Shown: in pieces, positions 1 through 6,655 of the stretch
Numbering within the stretch: position 1 is the first letter of the stretch
Layout: each line of letters begins with the position of its first letter
Assembly (NCBI GenBank): GCA_947457715.1
Contig: CANGXK010000099.1
Span: forward strand, 1 to 8,466
Source: Gemmatimonadota bacterium
GTDB lineage: Bacteria > Gemmatimonadota > Gemmatimonadetes > Gemmatimonadales > Gemmatimonadaceae
Direction: 5' to 3'
Length of the DNA: 8,466 nucleotides
Program-made: the position numbers and the translations under genes
The notes under the pieces: model-generated
What the model was told of the DNA's origin: nothing
Seen by the model: only the letters and a program-made list of their open reading frames with translations
Databases searched by the model: none

Positions 1-27
1 CGGCTCGTATCCGTTCAAGCAGGAATC

Positions 28-67
28 GTCTGTTTCCGTTCTTATCCCCCAACGGCCAGACGGAAAC
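28..67 (-). terminator. Possible terminator hairpin after the M48 protease
   Basis: GTTTCCGT (32-39) and ACGGAAAC (60-67) form a perfect 8-bp inverted repeat with a 20-base spacer, beginning three bases after the protease stop codon (70-72). An alternative shorter stem, CCGTT (36-40) with AACGG (51-55), is also possible. There is no clear U-run after the stem on the minus strand, so intrinsic termination is only a weak inference. Confidence 0.35.
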
Positions 68-69
68 CG

Positions 70-1506
70 CTACGAACCAATCCCGCTTACCACGCGCTTC
101 ATGAGTGCGCCCCGCGGCATCGTCGACGTGGCCTGAATGCCGTTGATGATCAGCGCCTGCGCTTCCGGAATCGTGCTCGGGTGCCGTTGCAGGAACTGCG
201 CGGCCGTCATCACCGACGGCAGCGTCACGAGCTCGATGCGAGCCGGCTGCACGTTGATCAATGCCGGATCGTTCAACGGCTTGAACGAGCGAATCGAGGC
301 TTCCACTTCGGCACGACGCTGCGCCGCGACTTGCAACGCCATGATGCCAAGCAGCAGGTACGTCGTGTTCTGGTGCGACAACGACATCGCGAGGCCCGTC
401 ACGCTACCCTGTTCCGTCTGCGCCGTGAACGAGGCAATCACGGCGGAGAGGCCGTTGATCGTGGTCTGACCACTCTGACCGACCACAATCCCCTGCTGAC
501 CGAGAAAGCCCTGCAACGCCTGCGTCGGCGTGCCCTGACCCGGCACCAGCTGAATCTGTGCGCCGTTGTCGGGGCTGCCGGCCACGACCGCATCAGGCAT
601 ATTCGCCGTCTTCCAGCCCGTCGGGAACGTGAGCTCGAACCGCAGATCCGGATGCAGAAAACGCGCGCCGCGGAAATAGCCCTGACGCGGATTCTCGCCG
701 AAGACCATGCCGTTCAGCAGCCGGAGATATGAATCGCGATTGACCTTTGCGTTCGCGAGGGCGCCGGCCGGCAGTGCGGCTACCCGCTGCTCGGCGCGCT
801 GGACGCGATTGCCCGGATCCGGGTGCGTACTTTGCCACTCCGGCACCCGACCGCCGCCGCCGCCGAGTCGACCGAGTGTCGTGAACACATTCACGGCCTC
901 GCGCACGTCGTACCCCTGGGCCAGCGAGTACTGAAAGCCGAGCGCGTCGGCTTGCAGTTCGTCGTCGCGACCGAACTTCAGGAAGAGCAAGCCGGCGCCG
1001 GAGCCGAGCACATCACCGTACTTCGCCACCTTGGGCGAGAGAATGCTGGCACCGACGAGACCGATCTGCGCGACCTGCTGCTGGCTCATCGCCGCCACCG
1101 TGTGCTTCGCCGTGACGTGACCGATCTCGTGACCGATCACCTCGGCGAGCTCCGCTTCACTATTCAGATGCGTCATCAATCCGCGGGTCACAAAAATGAA
1201 GCCCCCGGGATAGGCGAACGCATTCACCGCCGCATCGTCGAGCACGTGAAACGCCCACGGCAGATTCGGACGCTCCGACTTCGCCGCGATCTGCAGGCCA
1301 ATGCGCGTAACCAGCGCTTGTGCCTCGCTGTTGGGATACGCACCGATGCGCTGCAGATCGCCCGCTGACGCCTGCTGGCCCATCTGGATTTCCTGCGACT
1401 CGGAGATGAGCGACAGCTCTCGGCGTCCCGTTACCGGATTCGTGGCGCACGCGCCCATCGTGAGCAACAGTCCGAACGCTGCCGCACGGCGCAGTCCTGT
1501 CGCCAT
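70..1506 (-). CDS. M48 family zinc metalloprotease, lipoprotein (COG4784-like)
   Basis: Predicted periplasmic, membrane-anchored zinc endopeptidase of 478 residues, likely involved in quality control or turnover of envelope proteins, as for the related BepA/LoiP group. The N-terminus is a lipoprotein signal with basic residues, a hydrophobic core and a lipobox ending at Cys20 (LTMGAC). The catalytic motif HEIGH lies at 126-130, with His126 and His130 as zinc ligands and Glu127 as catalytic base. The third ligand is probably Glu183 in DDELQAD, and a conserved HPDP follows at 228-231. Residues about 260-300 (GMVFGENP..G, then FLHPDLRFELTFPTGW) and a degenerate LysM-like tail (about 425-478) match the layout of COG4784 proteases; no TPR repeats are evident. 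The reading frame is open 21 codons further upstream, but the ATG at 1506 has a strong GGAGGA five bases before it and places the lipobox correctly. It lies 96 bp downstream of the methyltransferase on the same strand, so co-transcription is possible. The family call is secure; the substrate is unknown. Confidence 0.93.
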   Translation of the reverse strand: MATGLRRAAAFGLLLTMGACATNPVTGRRELSLISESQEIQMGQQASAGDLQRIGAYPNSEAQALVTRIGLQIAAKSERPNLPWAFHVLDDAAVNAFAYPGGFIFVTRGLMTHLNSEAELAEVIGHEIGHVTAKHTVAAMSQQQVAQIGLVGASILSPKVAKYGDVLGSGAGLLFLKFGRDDELQADALGFQYSLAQGYDVREAVNVFTTLGRLGGGGGRVPEWQSTHPDPGNRVQRAEQRVAALPAGALANAKVNRDSYLRLLNGMVFGENPRQGYFRGARFLHPDLRFELTFPTGWKTANMPDAVVAGSPDNGAQIQLVPGQGTPTQALQGFLGQQGIVVGQSGQTTINGLSAVIASFTAQTEQGSVTGLAMSLSHQNTTYLLLGIMALQVAAQRRAEVEASIRSFKPLNDPALINVQPARIELVTLPSVMTAAQFLQRHPSTIPEAQALIINGIQATSTMPRGALMKRVVSGIGS

Positions 1507-1511
1507 CGCAT

Positions 1512-1517
1512 TCCTCC
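1512..1517 (-). promoter_or_regulatory. Shine-Dalgarno site of the M48 protease
   Basis: GGAGGA on the minus strand, five bases before the ATG at 1506. It decides the start in favour of the 478-residue lipoprotein over the upstream in-frame start at 1569, which would bury the signal peptide behind 21 extra residues. Confidence 0.8.
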
Positions 1518-1602
1518 GTATTCGTGTGGACACCACCGCATCGTCGCCCGGTGCTCGTACGCGGAGCAAGCGTCGTGCCGCATCCCGCGCGCGATCGGCC
1601 GG

Positions 1603-2415
1603 TCACGGTCTCAACGGCCGCTCCAAACGTGGCGACGACTCCGGCCGGCGCCACATGGCGAAGGTGGTGCCGTCCACGTGGCGGAGTGGAACCGTGCCGG
1701 CCAGCGCGTTCAGCGCCTGAAAGACGCCGGGCGCATGACCAGGGCCGGCGTAGTCGTGCCAGAGCACCAACCCTCCCGGCTTCACGATCCGCATCGCCTT
1801 CACCGAGTCGCTCTCGACGTACGACCGGGCGTGCGAACCGTCCACGAAAACCAGATCGGCCCAATCCAGATACGGCGTCTCGTCAAATTGCTTGCTGTCG
1901 CCGTACAGCTGCCCCACGCGTTCCGCACACGCTGTTCCGCTGTACAGGAACTCTTCGAAGACGGACTCGTTCAGGGCGAATTTCGTATCCTGATCGGTGT
2001 CCTCAGCTCCTTTGACGTATTCATGCTGCTGTGATGGCGCTAATGTGAGCGTATTGATGCGAGCATGTTCCGGGGCATTCCGGCTCCACAGATAGGCTGT
2101 TTTTCCGGTGCAGGTCCCGAATTCGAACAAACGCTCAGCCCGCTTCGCCAGGACCGCCAGAATCCACGCCTCGGCGTCACTCGTACCGCCCGGCACTCGA
2201 ATCGGACCGCGACCGATGAACGATACCTCGGTCGCGATCGTCGGTCCGAACGGGCCCGGGGTGAACACCGGGTCAAGCTCGTGCAGCCGGATCCGCTTGA
2301 TCGGCCACGGGCTGAACAGCCCTTGCTGCTTACGGCGCGCCCGCTCCCCAAGGATGCGGACGGCGAGGACGACGCACAGGGCGCCCAGAAGGGCGGCAAC
2401 GATCCAACCGTTCAT
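1603..2415 (-). CDS. Membrane-anchored class I SAM-dependent methyltransferase (Methyltransf_24-like)
   Basis: A 270-residue protein with a predicted N-terminal transmembrane helix (about residues 3-22) followed by a basic cytoplasmic stretch (RARRKQ), so the enzyme is probably tethered to the inner membrane with its catalytic domain in the cytoplasm. The Rossmann fold shows motif I as FEFGTCTGK (97-105), an acidic strand-plus-VDGSH motif (188-195) and KPGGLVLWHDY (212-222). The final HDY, the downstream GVFQAL and a closing strand HVDGTTFAMW are typical of Methyltransf_24/CmcI-like enzymes, which methylate small molecules or glycans. The substrate cannot be told from sequence. I chose the ATG at 2415 because it puts the hydrophobic helix at the N-terminus. 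The in-frame ATG at 2463 adds 16 residues (MVGALARREF...), and neither start has a Shine-Dalgarno sequence, so the start is uncertain. The gene lies upstream of the M48 protease and is divergent from the lipoprotein unit. Confidence 0.85.
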   Translation of the reverse strand: MNGWIVAALLGALCVVLAVRILGERARRKQQGLFSPWPIKRIRLHELDPVFTPGPFGPTIATEVSFIGRGPIRVPGGTSDAEAWILAVLAKRAERLFEFGTCTGKTAYLWSRNAPEHARINTLTLAPSQQHEYVKGAEDTDQDTKFALNESVFEEFLYSGTACAERVGQLYGDSKQFDETPYLDWADLVFVDGSHARSYVESDSVKAMRIVKPGGLVLWHDYAGPGHAPGVFQALNALAGTVPLRHVDGTTFAMWRRPESSPRLERPLRP

Positions 2416-2463
2416 GTCAGTAGGCAACAGAGGGAATTCACGGCGGGCGAGCGCGCCGACCAT

Positions 2464-2574
2464 TTGCGCGTGCTATTGTCGGAGGCGCGGTGAGATCCCG
2501 CCAGAGACCTCGGTGATTATTTCTCGTTTGCATGCGCTTGTCTTCCCGGCTTCAGTATCTCCCCCTCCCGACTC
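2464..2574. other. Divergent intergenic region between methyltransferase and lipoprotein unit
   Basis: This gap must hold promoters for both directions. On the plus strand a TTGCAT (2528-2533) and CAGTAT (2553-2558) pair could be a -35/-10 set, but the 19-base spacing is poor. On the minus strand a GACAAT hexamer lies about 11 bases before the upstream methyltransferase start at 2463, without a good -35. No inverted repeat that looks like an operator was seen. Confidence 0.4.
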
Positions 2575-2769
2575 ATGCGTCGTTCAATCCATTTGCTGGC
2601 TGCGCTGGCTCTCCTCGCCGCTCCACTCCCGGCGCACTCCGCACCGCCCACCAGCGCGCGGCCTACCAGCGCGCCCGGTATCGACCGACGCCCACACGGA
2701 TTCGTCCTGCTTCCCGGTAACGCACCCGCTGGGGTCGTATTCTCGACGCGCCTCGTCGGCGGTCGCTGA
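2575..2769 (+). CDS. Possible small secreted protein (64 aa), unknown function
   Basis: The 64-residue ORF begins with a good Sec-type signal peptide: MRRS, then a hydrophobic core LLAALALLAAPL (about residues 7-18) and a likely cleavage near AHS-A (20-23). The short remainder is rich in Pro, Ser, Thr and Ala and carries a PTSA repeat (residues 25-28 and 30-33), encoded by ACCAGCGCG at 2650-2658 and 2665-2673. It ends in hydrophobic GFVLLPGNAPAGVVFSTRLVGGR. The stop TGA is one base from the ATG of the next gene (TGAgATG), an arrangement typical of translational coupling. There is no Shine-Dalgarno sequence, and third-position GC looks lower than in its neighbours, so it could be chance. I do not recognise a family. 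The signal peptide and the junction are the only evidence that it is real. Confidence 0.4.
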   Translation: MRRSIHLLAALALLAAPLPAHSAPPTSARPTSAPGIDRRPHGFVLLPGNAPAGVVFSTRLVGGR

Positions 2770-2770
2770 G

Positions 2771-3691
2771 ATGTCGCATCCTGGACAACGACGCGGATCC
2801 ACGAGGCTGCTGCTGGTTGCCGCCACGGTCGCGACTGCCGCCTGCGCCGGATCCTCGCGGCTGACCACACCACCGACCACCGTGGCGACATCCGTACAGG
2901 CCCTGCCGTCGGGCCCTGACGCGATGGGCGCGGCCCCCGGGGCCAACGCATTGCCGGCAGGCTTCCGCGAAGCATTCGCCGACGCCGATCAGCGCGCGCG
3001 CACGATTGCGTACTGGTATCAATGTGTCGGCACCATCGCCCGACTCCGCGCCGACGGCTCTTTCGGACCGGCCGCCGCCGCGCCCCGCATGATCTACTGC
3101 GAGCGCACGAGCGACGGCGTACCCATCGGCGGTGTGTATGACATCGACCCCGCCTTTCGCACCGTGCGGCGCTTCAGCACCGTGCGACTCGATGGTGCGC
3201 GCCCCCGCTATCTCGGCGCAATCGATACCGCACGCGTCGCCACGGAAGCCAAGCTGGTGAGCGACGTCACGCGCACGCTCACACCGGCATGGACCAAGCT
3301 TGGCCGTCCGTTCTCCGTGGTGCCGGTCCCGGTGCCCGATGGCGTGGTGGAAGCATGGGCCATTCCCCGCGCCACCAAAGCGCGTCACCTCGTTACCGGC
3401 GGCGATGTAGCCTATGTGCGAAGCAGCGATGGCACCCTGCGGCGGACGGTCGATCACACCGTCACGTGGACGCAGGTGCCGCTCGCAGCGGCCGGCGCGG
3501 TGGTTCTGCGCAGCACCGAACGTGAGGTCGCGGCCGTGACCGATCTGGTCACGGCGCGCTACCAGACCGACCTCGGTCGTGCGGTGACCATCCAGACCAC
3601 CACCATGTCGAGTGCGCTGGTCGCGGGGCTCGATCCGGCCACCGGCGCGCGGTTCGTCTGGCAGCATGTCGCCAAGGCTGCCGCTCGCTGA
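2771..3691 (+). CDS. Lipoprotein of unknown family
   Basis: A 306-residue protein with a lipoprotein signal: basic MSHPGQRRGSTR, hydrophobic LLLVAATVATAA and a probable lipidated Cys25 (TAAC), so it is expected in the periplasm, attached to a membrane. A Thr/Pro/Ala-rich linker (about 30-60) precedes a mature domain of mixed beta character. Two mature cysteines, Cys85 (YWYQCVG) and Cys110 (MIYCER), could form a disulfide. Other recognisable segments are GGVYDID (120-126), the Pro-rich FSVVPVPVPDG (181-191) and GGDVAYVRSSDGTLRR (210-225). I do not recognise the domain and assign no function. The frame is open back to 2108, but the upstream part overlaps the methyltransferase antisense and lacks signal-peptide character. 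The ATG at 2771 starts the lipoprotein signal exactly. A weak GGCGGT (2758-2763) is the only Shine-Dalgarno-like element, and coupling to the preceding small ORF could supply initiation. Confidence 0.8.
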   Translation: MSHPGQRRGSTRLLLVAATVATAACAGSSRLTTPPTTVATSVQALPSGPDAMGAAPGANALPAGFREAFADADQRARTIAYWYQCVGTIARLRADGSFGPAAAAPRMIYCERTSDGVPIGGVYDIDPAFRTVRRFSTVRLDGARPRYLGAIDTARVATEAKLVSDVTRTLTPAWTKLGRPFSVVPVPVPDGVVEAWAIPRATKARHLVTGGDVAYVRSSDGTLRRTVDHTVTWTQVPLAAAGAVVLRSTEREVAAVTDLVTARYQTDLGRAVTIQTTTMSSALVAGLDPATGARFVWQHVAKAAAR

Positions 3692-3741
3692 CGCCCGTCG
3701 CCCGATAGACCCGATCGCGCGGACCGTAATTCAACCGTGAT

Positions 3742-4833
3742 TCAGGGCACCGCGTAGCGGAGGCGCGCCGCAACGCCACCCGCGTCGCGATCCAACGCAT
3801 CCGCCACCGGGGGGGATGCCACCGAGACGGTCCCACCGTGCAGCAGCGTCTCGAGCGCCATCGTCTCCGCGTCCGACGGATGCGTGGCGCGGTAGCGCTC
3901 AGTGAGCATCAGTTGCTCGATGGCCCCCGTCGAGACGATCCGCTGGGTGGCCCGCGGTCCCAGCGCGGCGTGCTGATCGGCATAGGCGCGCTCGCGCAAC
4001 TGCGCAAACCAGCGCACCTGACGCTCGGCCAGCAATGCCTCAGTCGCCTCGTGCGTCAGTTGCACGATTTCAGACGGCGGCGTGTGCATGCGGAGATCTT
4101 CCGCCACGATCACCCGATCGCCAACCGAATCAGGCAACTCCGACACGAAGTGACTGACGACATCGTTCGCGCCGCCGATCACCAGCAGCGAACTGGTCTG
4201 CATCAGCGTCGCCACGCGCTGATGCGCCGCACCCGCGAGACGCGACCGCGCGTCACTCTTGCGACGCTGCAACTGGTCGGTGAGCGTCGAGCCGCGTGTG
4301 CCCGAGTGATATCCAACCCCGGGGGCGTCGCCCATGTGATCGCCGGTACCGACCCCGATCGTCGCCTCGAGCTCCTCGATCGTCTGCAACGCATCGCCCA
4401 CGCACTGGTGCAGACGCAGGGCGTCATGGGCGATCTGCAGCACGAACACCCGATCGTTGCGCTGCGACGCGAGATACGGAAAGCTCACGGCGCCATGCTG
4501 CCACGTCACCGACGTGGTCAGCGGCATGGGCAACAGGGCGGTGAACACATCCCCATTGCCCGTGCCCAGAAAGCACCAGCCCCCGGACGCATGCACCACC
4601 TCATGCGACGGGAGGTTCTCGTACAGGCGCGCGACCACGTCCTCGAATCGCTGACGGTCGGCGCCCGGGAGCTCCTCGATACGGTGCCGTTCCGCCGAGA
4701 CCGCCTCACGCAGCTTCACCAGCCACGCGCGCATGGCGGCAGGGTCACTCAGACCACCCTCGACGTAGACACTCAGAACGAAGGCCTGCTGATGATCGCG
4801 GATGTAATCGATGAACGGCGACGAGACCGACAT
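3742..4833 (-). CDS. eRF1-like (baeRF-type) protein, possible ribosome-associated factor
   Basis: A 363-residue cytoplasmic protein with no signal peptide. Several segments match my recollection of the bacterial/archaeal eRF1-like (baeRF) families: an N-terminal strand FVLSVYVEGG (18-27), DRVFVLQIAHDALRLHQ (127-143), a Gly-rich loop around VGYHSGTRGS (173-182), a strand SLLVIGGANDV (215-225), RVIVAEDLRM (240-249), GAIEQLML (303-310) and the terminal GGVAARLRY (352-360). In eRF1 the region equivalent to the loop carries the GGQ peptidyl-hydrolysis motif. No GGQ is visible here, so release activity is not implied. The family is thought to act at ribosomes in rescue or stress, but this member's role is inference. 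The ATG at 4833 has GGAG five bases upstream. The gene stands alone, convergent with the lipoprotein (50-bp gap), and lies on the same strand as lldP, 140 bp beyond its end. Confidence 0.65.
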   Translation of the reverse strand: MSVSSPFIDYIRDHQQAFVLSVYVEGGLSDPAAMRAWLVKLREAVSAERHRIEELPGADRQRFEDVVARLYENLPSHEVVHASGGWCFLGTGNGDVFTALLPMPLTTSVTWQHGAVSFPYLASQRNDRVFVLQIAHDALRLHQCVGDALQTIEELEATIGVGTGDHMGDAPGVGYHSGTRGSTLTDQLQRRKSDARSRLAGAAHQRVATLMQTSSLLVIGGANDVVSHFVSELPDSVGDRVIVAEDLRMHTPPSEIVQLTHEATEALLAERQVRWFAQLRERAYADQHAALGPRATQRIVSTGAIEQLMLTERYRATHPSDAETMALETLLHGGTVSVASPPVADALDRDAGGVAARLRYAVP

Positions 4834-4838
4834 AGCTG

Positions 4839-4842
4839 CTCC
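4839..4842 (-). promoter_or_regulatory. Shine-Dalgarno site of the eRF1-like gene
   Basis: GGAG on the minus strand with a five-base spacer to the ATG at 4833, which supports that start. Confidence 0.6.
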
Positions 4843-4934
4843 GGCGTGATTGACGCGCGCCCGAAAATCCCAGGGACGCCGTCCGAAGCTGCCGGAATCC
4901 CGGTAACCGGGCTATCCGTGGAAATCCCGTCAGG

Positions 4935-4957
4935 CCCGTCCACGCGCTGGACCGGGC
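4935..4957 (-). terminator. Possible terminator hairpin after lldP
   Basis: GCCCGTCCA (4934-4942) can pair with TGGAC (4948-4952) and GGGC (4954-4957), giving a 9-bp GC-rich stem with one bulged base (4953) and a five-base loop, about 17 bases after the lldP stop. A second short hairpin, CCCGG (4899-4903) with CCGGG (4907-4911), follows downstream. Neither is followed by a U-run, so termination is plausible but unproven. Confidence 0.4.
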
Positions 4958-4973
4958 ACGAGGAGAGACCGCG

Positions 4974-6590
4974 CTACCAGTGCGCCATGACGAAGATCTC
5001 GACGCCCACCAGGCACGCCAGCACGAGACTGTGCACGAACACGTAGCGCAAAATCTCCCCCTCGCGGCCGTGCTGGCCTGTGGCCACGGCGGCCACGACG
5101 ATGCTCTGCGCGTCGATCATCTTCCCCATCACGCCCCCTGAGCTGTTCGCGGCCGCAGCCAGCAGCGGCGAGACGCCGACCTGCTGGGCAGAAATCTGCT
5201 GCAGGTTGCCGAACAGCACGTTGCTGGAGGTGTCGCTGCCGGTGAGCGCCACCCCGAGCCACCCCAGCAACGGCGAGAAGAACGCGAACAGCATCCCCGT
5301 GCGCGCGAACGCCAGCCCGATCGTGGCATCGAGCCCGCCGTATCGCGTCACGAACCCCAGGGCCATCATCGCGGCGATCGTAAGCAACGACAGACGCACC
5401 TTCAGCAGCGTCTGCCCGTAGGTGCGCAGCAGCACCCGCGGCCCCATCCCCAGCAGCGCCCCCGACAGCACGCCTGTGAGCAGCAGCGCCGTGCCGCTGG
5501 CCGACAGCCAGTTGAGCGTGAAGATGGCGTCCTCCGCTTTCGCGATGGAGACCACCGGCGGCGTGCGTAGCACGGCCTGATGCAGGAACGGCACCGGGAA
5601 GGCAAAGGTGGACTGCGCGTTGAGCCACGCCTTCATGTCGGGCAGCCCCCACAGGAACAGCAGCACCGACAGCAGCACCCACGGCATCCACGCGCGCAGC
5701 AGCTGCGCCGGCCGATGCATCGGGGTATCCGTGACGGCGCGCGGCGTCTCACCCGGAAAGCGCCACACCGTGCGCGGGCGCCAGACACGCAGCAGCAGCA
5801 GCAGCGATGCGATGGACACCAGCGACGCACTGATATCCACCAGCGTCGGTCCGAAGTGCTGGCTCACATAGAACTGCGTGACACCGAAACTCACCCCCGC
5901 CACCAGACAGGCGGGCCATACGTCGCGGATGGCGCGCCAGCCGGCCATCGCCCCGATCAGCCAGAAGGGGATGAGCATCGCGAACAGCGGGAGCTGCCGG
6001 CCCACCATCGCACTGAGGTCGGCCAGCGGCAGCTGCGTCACGCCGGCCAGCGCGATGATCGGTGTGCCGAGCGCGCCGAACGCCACCGGTGCGGTATTGC
6101 CGATCAGCGACAGGCCGGCGGCCGGGAGCGGCTTGAAGCCAAGACCGATCAGCATGGCGGCCGAGATCGCGACCGGCGTGCCGAAACCGGCGGTGCCCTC
6201 CACGAATGCGCCAAAGCAGAATGCGATCAACAGCAGCTGGATGCGGCGGTCTTGCGCGATCCCCATCACCGAGTCGCGCACCACGTCGAACATGCCCGTG
6301 TCCACGGTAATGGCGAACACGAACAGCGCGTTCAGCACGATCCATCCGATGGGGAATAGCCCGTACAGTGCACCATCGGCCACGGCGGCCAGTGCCAGCG
6401 GGGTAGGCATCCCCGCCACCAGTACCGCCACGCCAACGGCGGCGGCGAGTCCGGCCAGCGCCGCGACATGCGCGCGCACGTGCCAGATCCCCAGAAGCCC
6501 CAGCAGCACGAGTACGGGGAGCGCGGCGACGAGCGCCGAGGGAAGCAGGGTGCCCAGCGGAAGGTAGGACTGCGGCCACGGAGTAAGCAT
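4974..6590 (-). CDS. lldP: L-lactate permease (LldP/LctP family)
   Basis: A 538-residue polytopic inner-membrane transporter of the lactate permease family, close in length to E. coli LldP (551). It imports L-lactate by proton symport; relatives also carry D-lactate or glycolate (GlcA). Many hydrophobic segments span the protein. Hallmark blocks are [12 protein letters not shown] (131-142), [14 protein letters not shown] (165-178), [16 protein letters not shown] (449-464) and [13 protein letters not shown] (485-497), which align with the E. coli protein as I recall it. The C-terminal end ([15 protein letters not shown]) is also typical, so the gene looks intact. The ATG at 6590 ([13 protein letters not shown]) matches the family N-terminus (E. 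coli MNLWQQNYDPAGN). The frame is open 26 codons further upstream, which would overlap the divergent oxidoreductase start. No good Shine-Dalgarno sequence precedes 6590. No lactate dehydrogenase gene is adjacent. Confidence 0.95.
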   Translation of the reverse strand: MLTPWPQSYLPLGTLLPSALVAALPVLVLLGLLGIWHVRAHVAALAGLAAAVGVAVLVAGMPTPLALAAVADGALYGLFPIGWIVLNALFVFAITVDTGMFDVVRDSVMGIAQDRRIQLLLIAFCFGAFVEGTAGFGTPVAISAAMLIGLGFKPLPAAGLSLIGNTAPVAFGALGTPIIALAGVTQLPLADLSAMVGRQLPLFAMLIPFWLIGAMAGWRAIRDVWPACLVAGVSFGVTQFYVSQHFGPTLVDISASLVSIASLLLLLRVWRPRTVWRFPGETPRAVTDTPMHRPAQLLRAWMPWVLLSVLLFLWGLPDMKAWLNAQSTFAFPVPFLHQAVLRTPPVVSIAKAEDAIFTLNWLSASGTALLLTGVLSGALLGMGPRVLLRTYGQTLLKVRLSLLTIAAMMALGFVTRYGGLDATIGLAFARTGMLFAFFSPLLGWLGVALTGSDTSSNVLFGNLQQISAQQVGVSPLLAAAANSSGGVMGKMIDAQSIVVAAVATGQHGREGEILRYVFVHSLVLACLVGVEIFVMAHW

Positions 6591-6655
6591 ACCGGCAATG
6601 TGGGGCCCGGCAGTGCCGCTGTCCAAGGTTGCGGCCGACGGCATACCTTTCCCGC
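6591..6655. promoter_or_regulatory. Divergent intergenic region between lldP and the oxidoreductase
   Basis: This 65-bp gap must carry control signals for both genes, or the promoters must lie within coding sequence. An imperfect direct repeat CCGGCAATG (6592-6600) and CCGGCAGTG (6607-6615), 15 bases apart, lies next to the lldP start. No confident -35/-10 pair for lldP was found. Confidence 0.35.
6644..6649 (+). promoter_or_regulatory. Candidate -10 box for leaderless transcription of the oxidoreductase
   Basis: TACCTT fits TANNNT and ends six bases before the ATG at 6656, the spacing expected for transcripts that begin at or near the start codon. No Shine-Dalgarno sequence precedes this ATG, which is consistent. 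No good -35 is seen, so the assignment is tentative. Confidence 0.35.

Noticed and set aside
2108..2770. Extended N-terminus of the lipoprotein frame
   Set aside because: It is in frame but overlaps the methyltransferase antisense, and a clean lipoprotein signal begins at 2771.
2663..3667. 334-codon minus-strand ORF opposite the lipoprotein
   Set aside because: It is rich in Arg, Gly and His with no motif. The plus-strand frame has a proper lipoprotein signal and start.
3838..5046. 402-codon plus-strand ORF opposite the eRF1-like gene
   Set aside because: It is Arg/His-rich, has no domain or signal features, and lies antisense to a gene with convincing motifs; such shadows are expected in GC-rich DNA.
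5580..6359. 259-codon plus-strand ORF opposite lldP
   Set aside because: Its composition (runs of His, Gln, Arg) is that of an antisense shadow of membrane-protein codons, and lldP is certain.
6615..6635. GCCGC/GCGGC inverted repeat between lldP and the oxidoreductase
   Set aside because: Five-base GC arms with an 11-base spacer are expected by chance in this composition.
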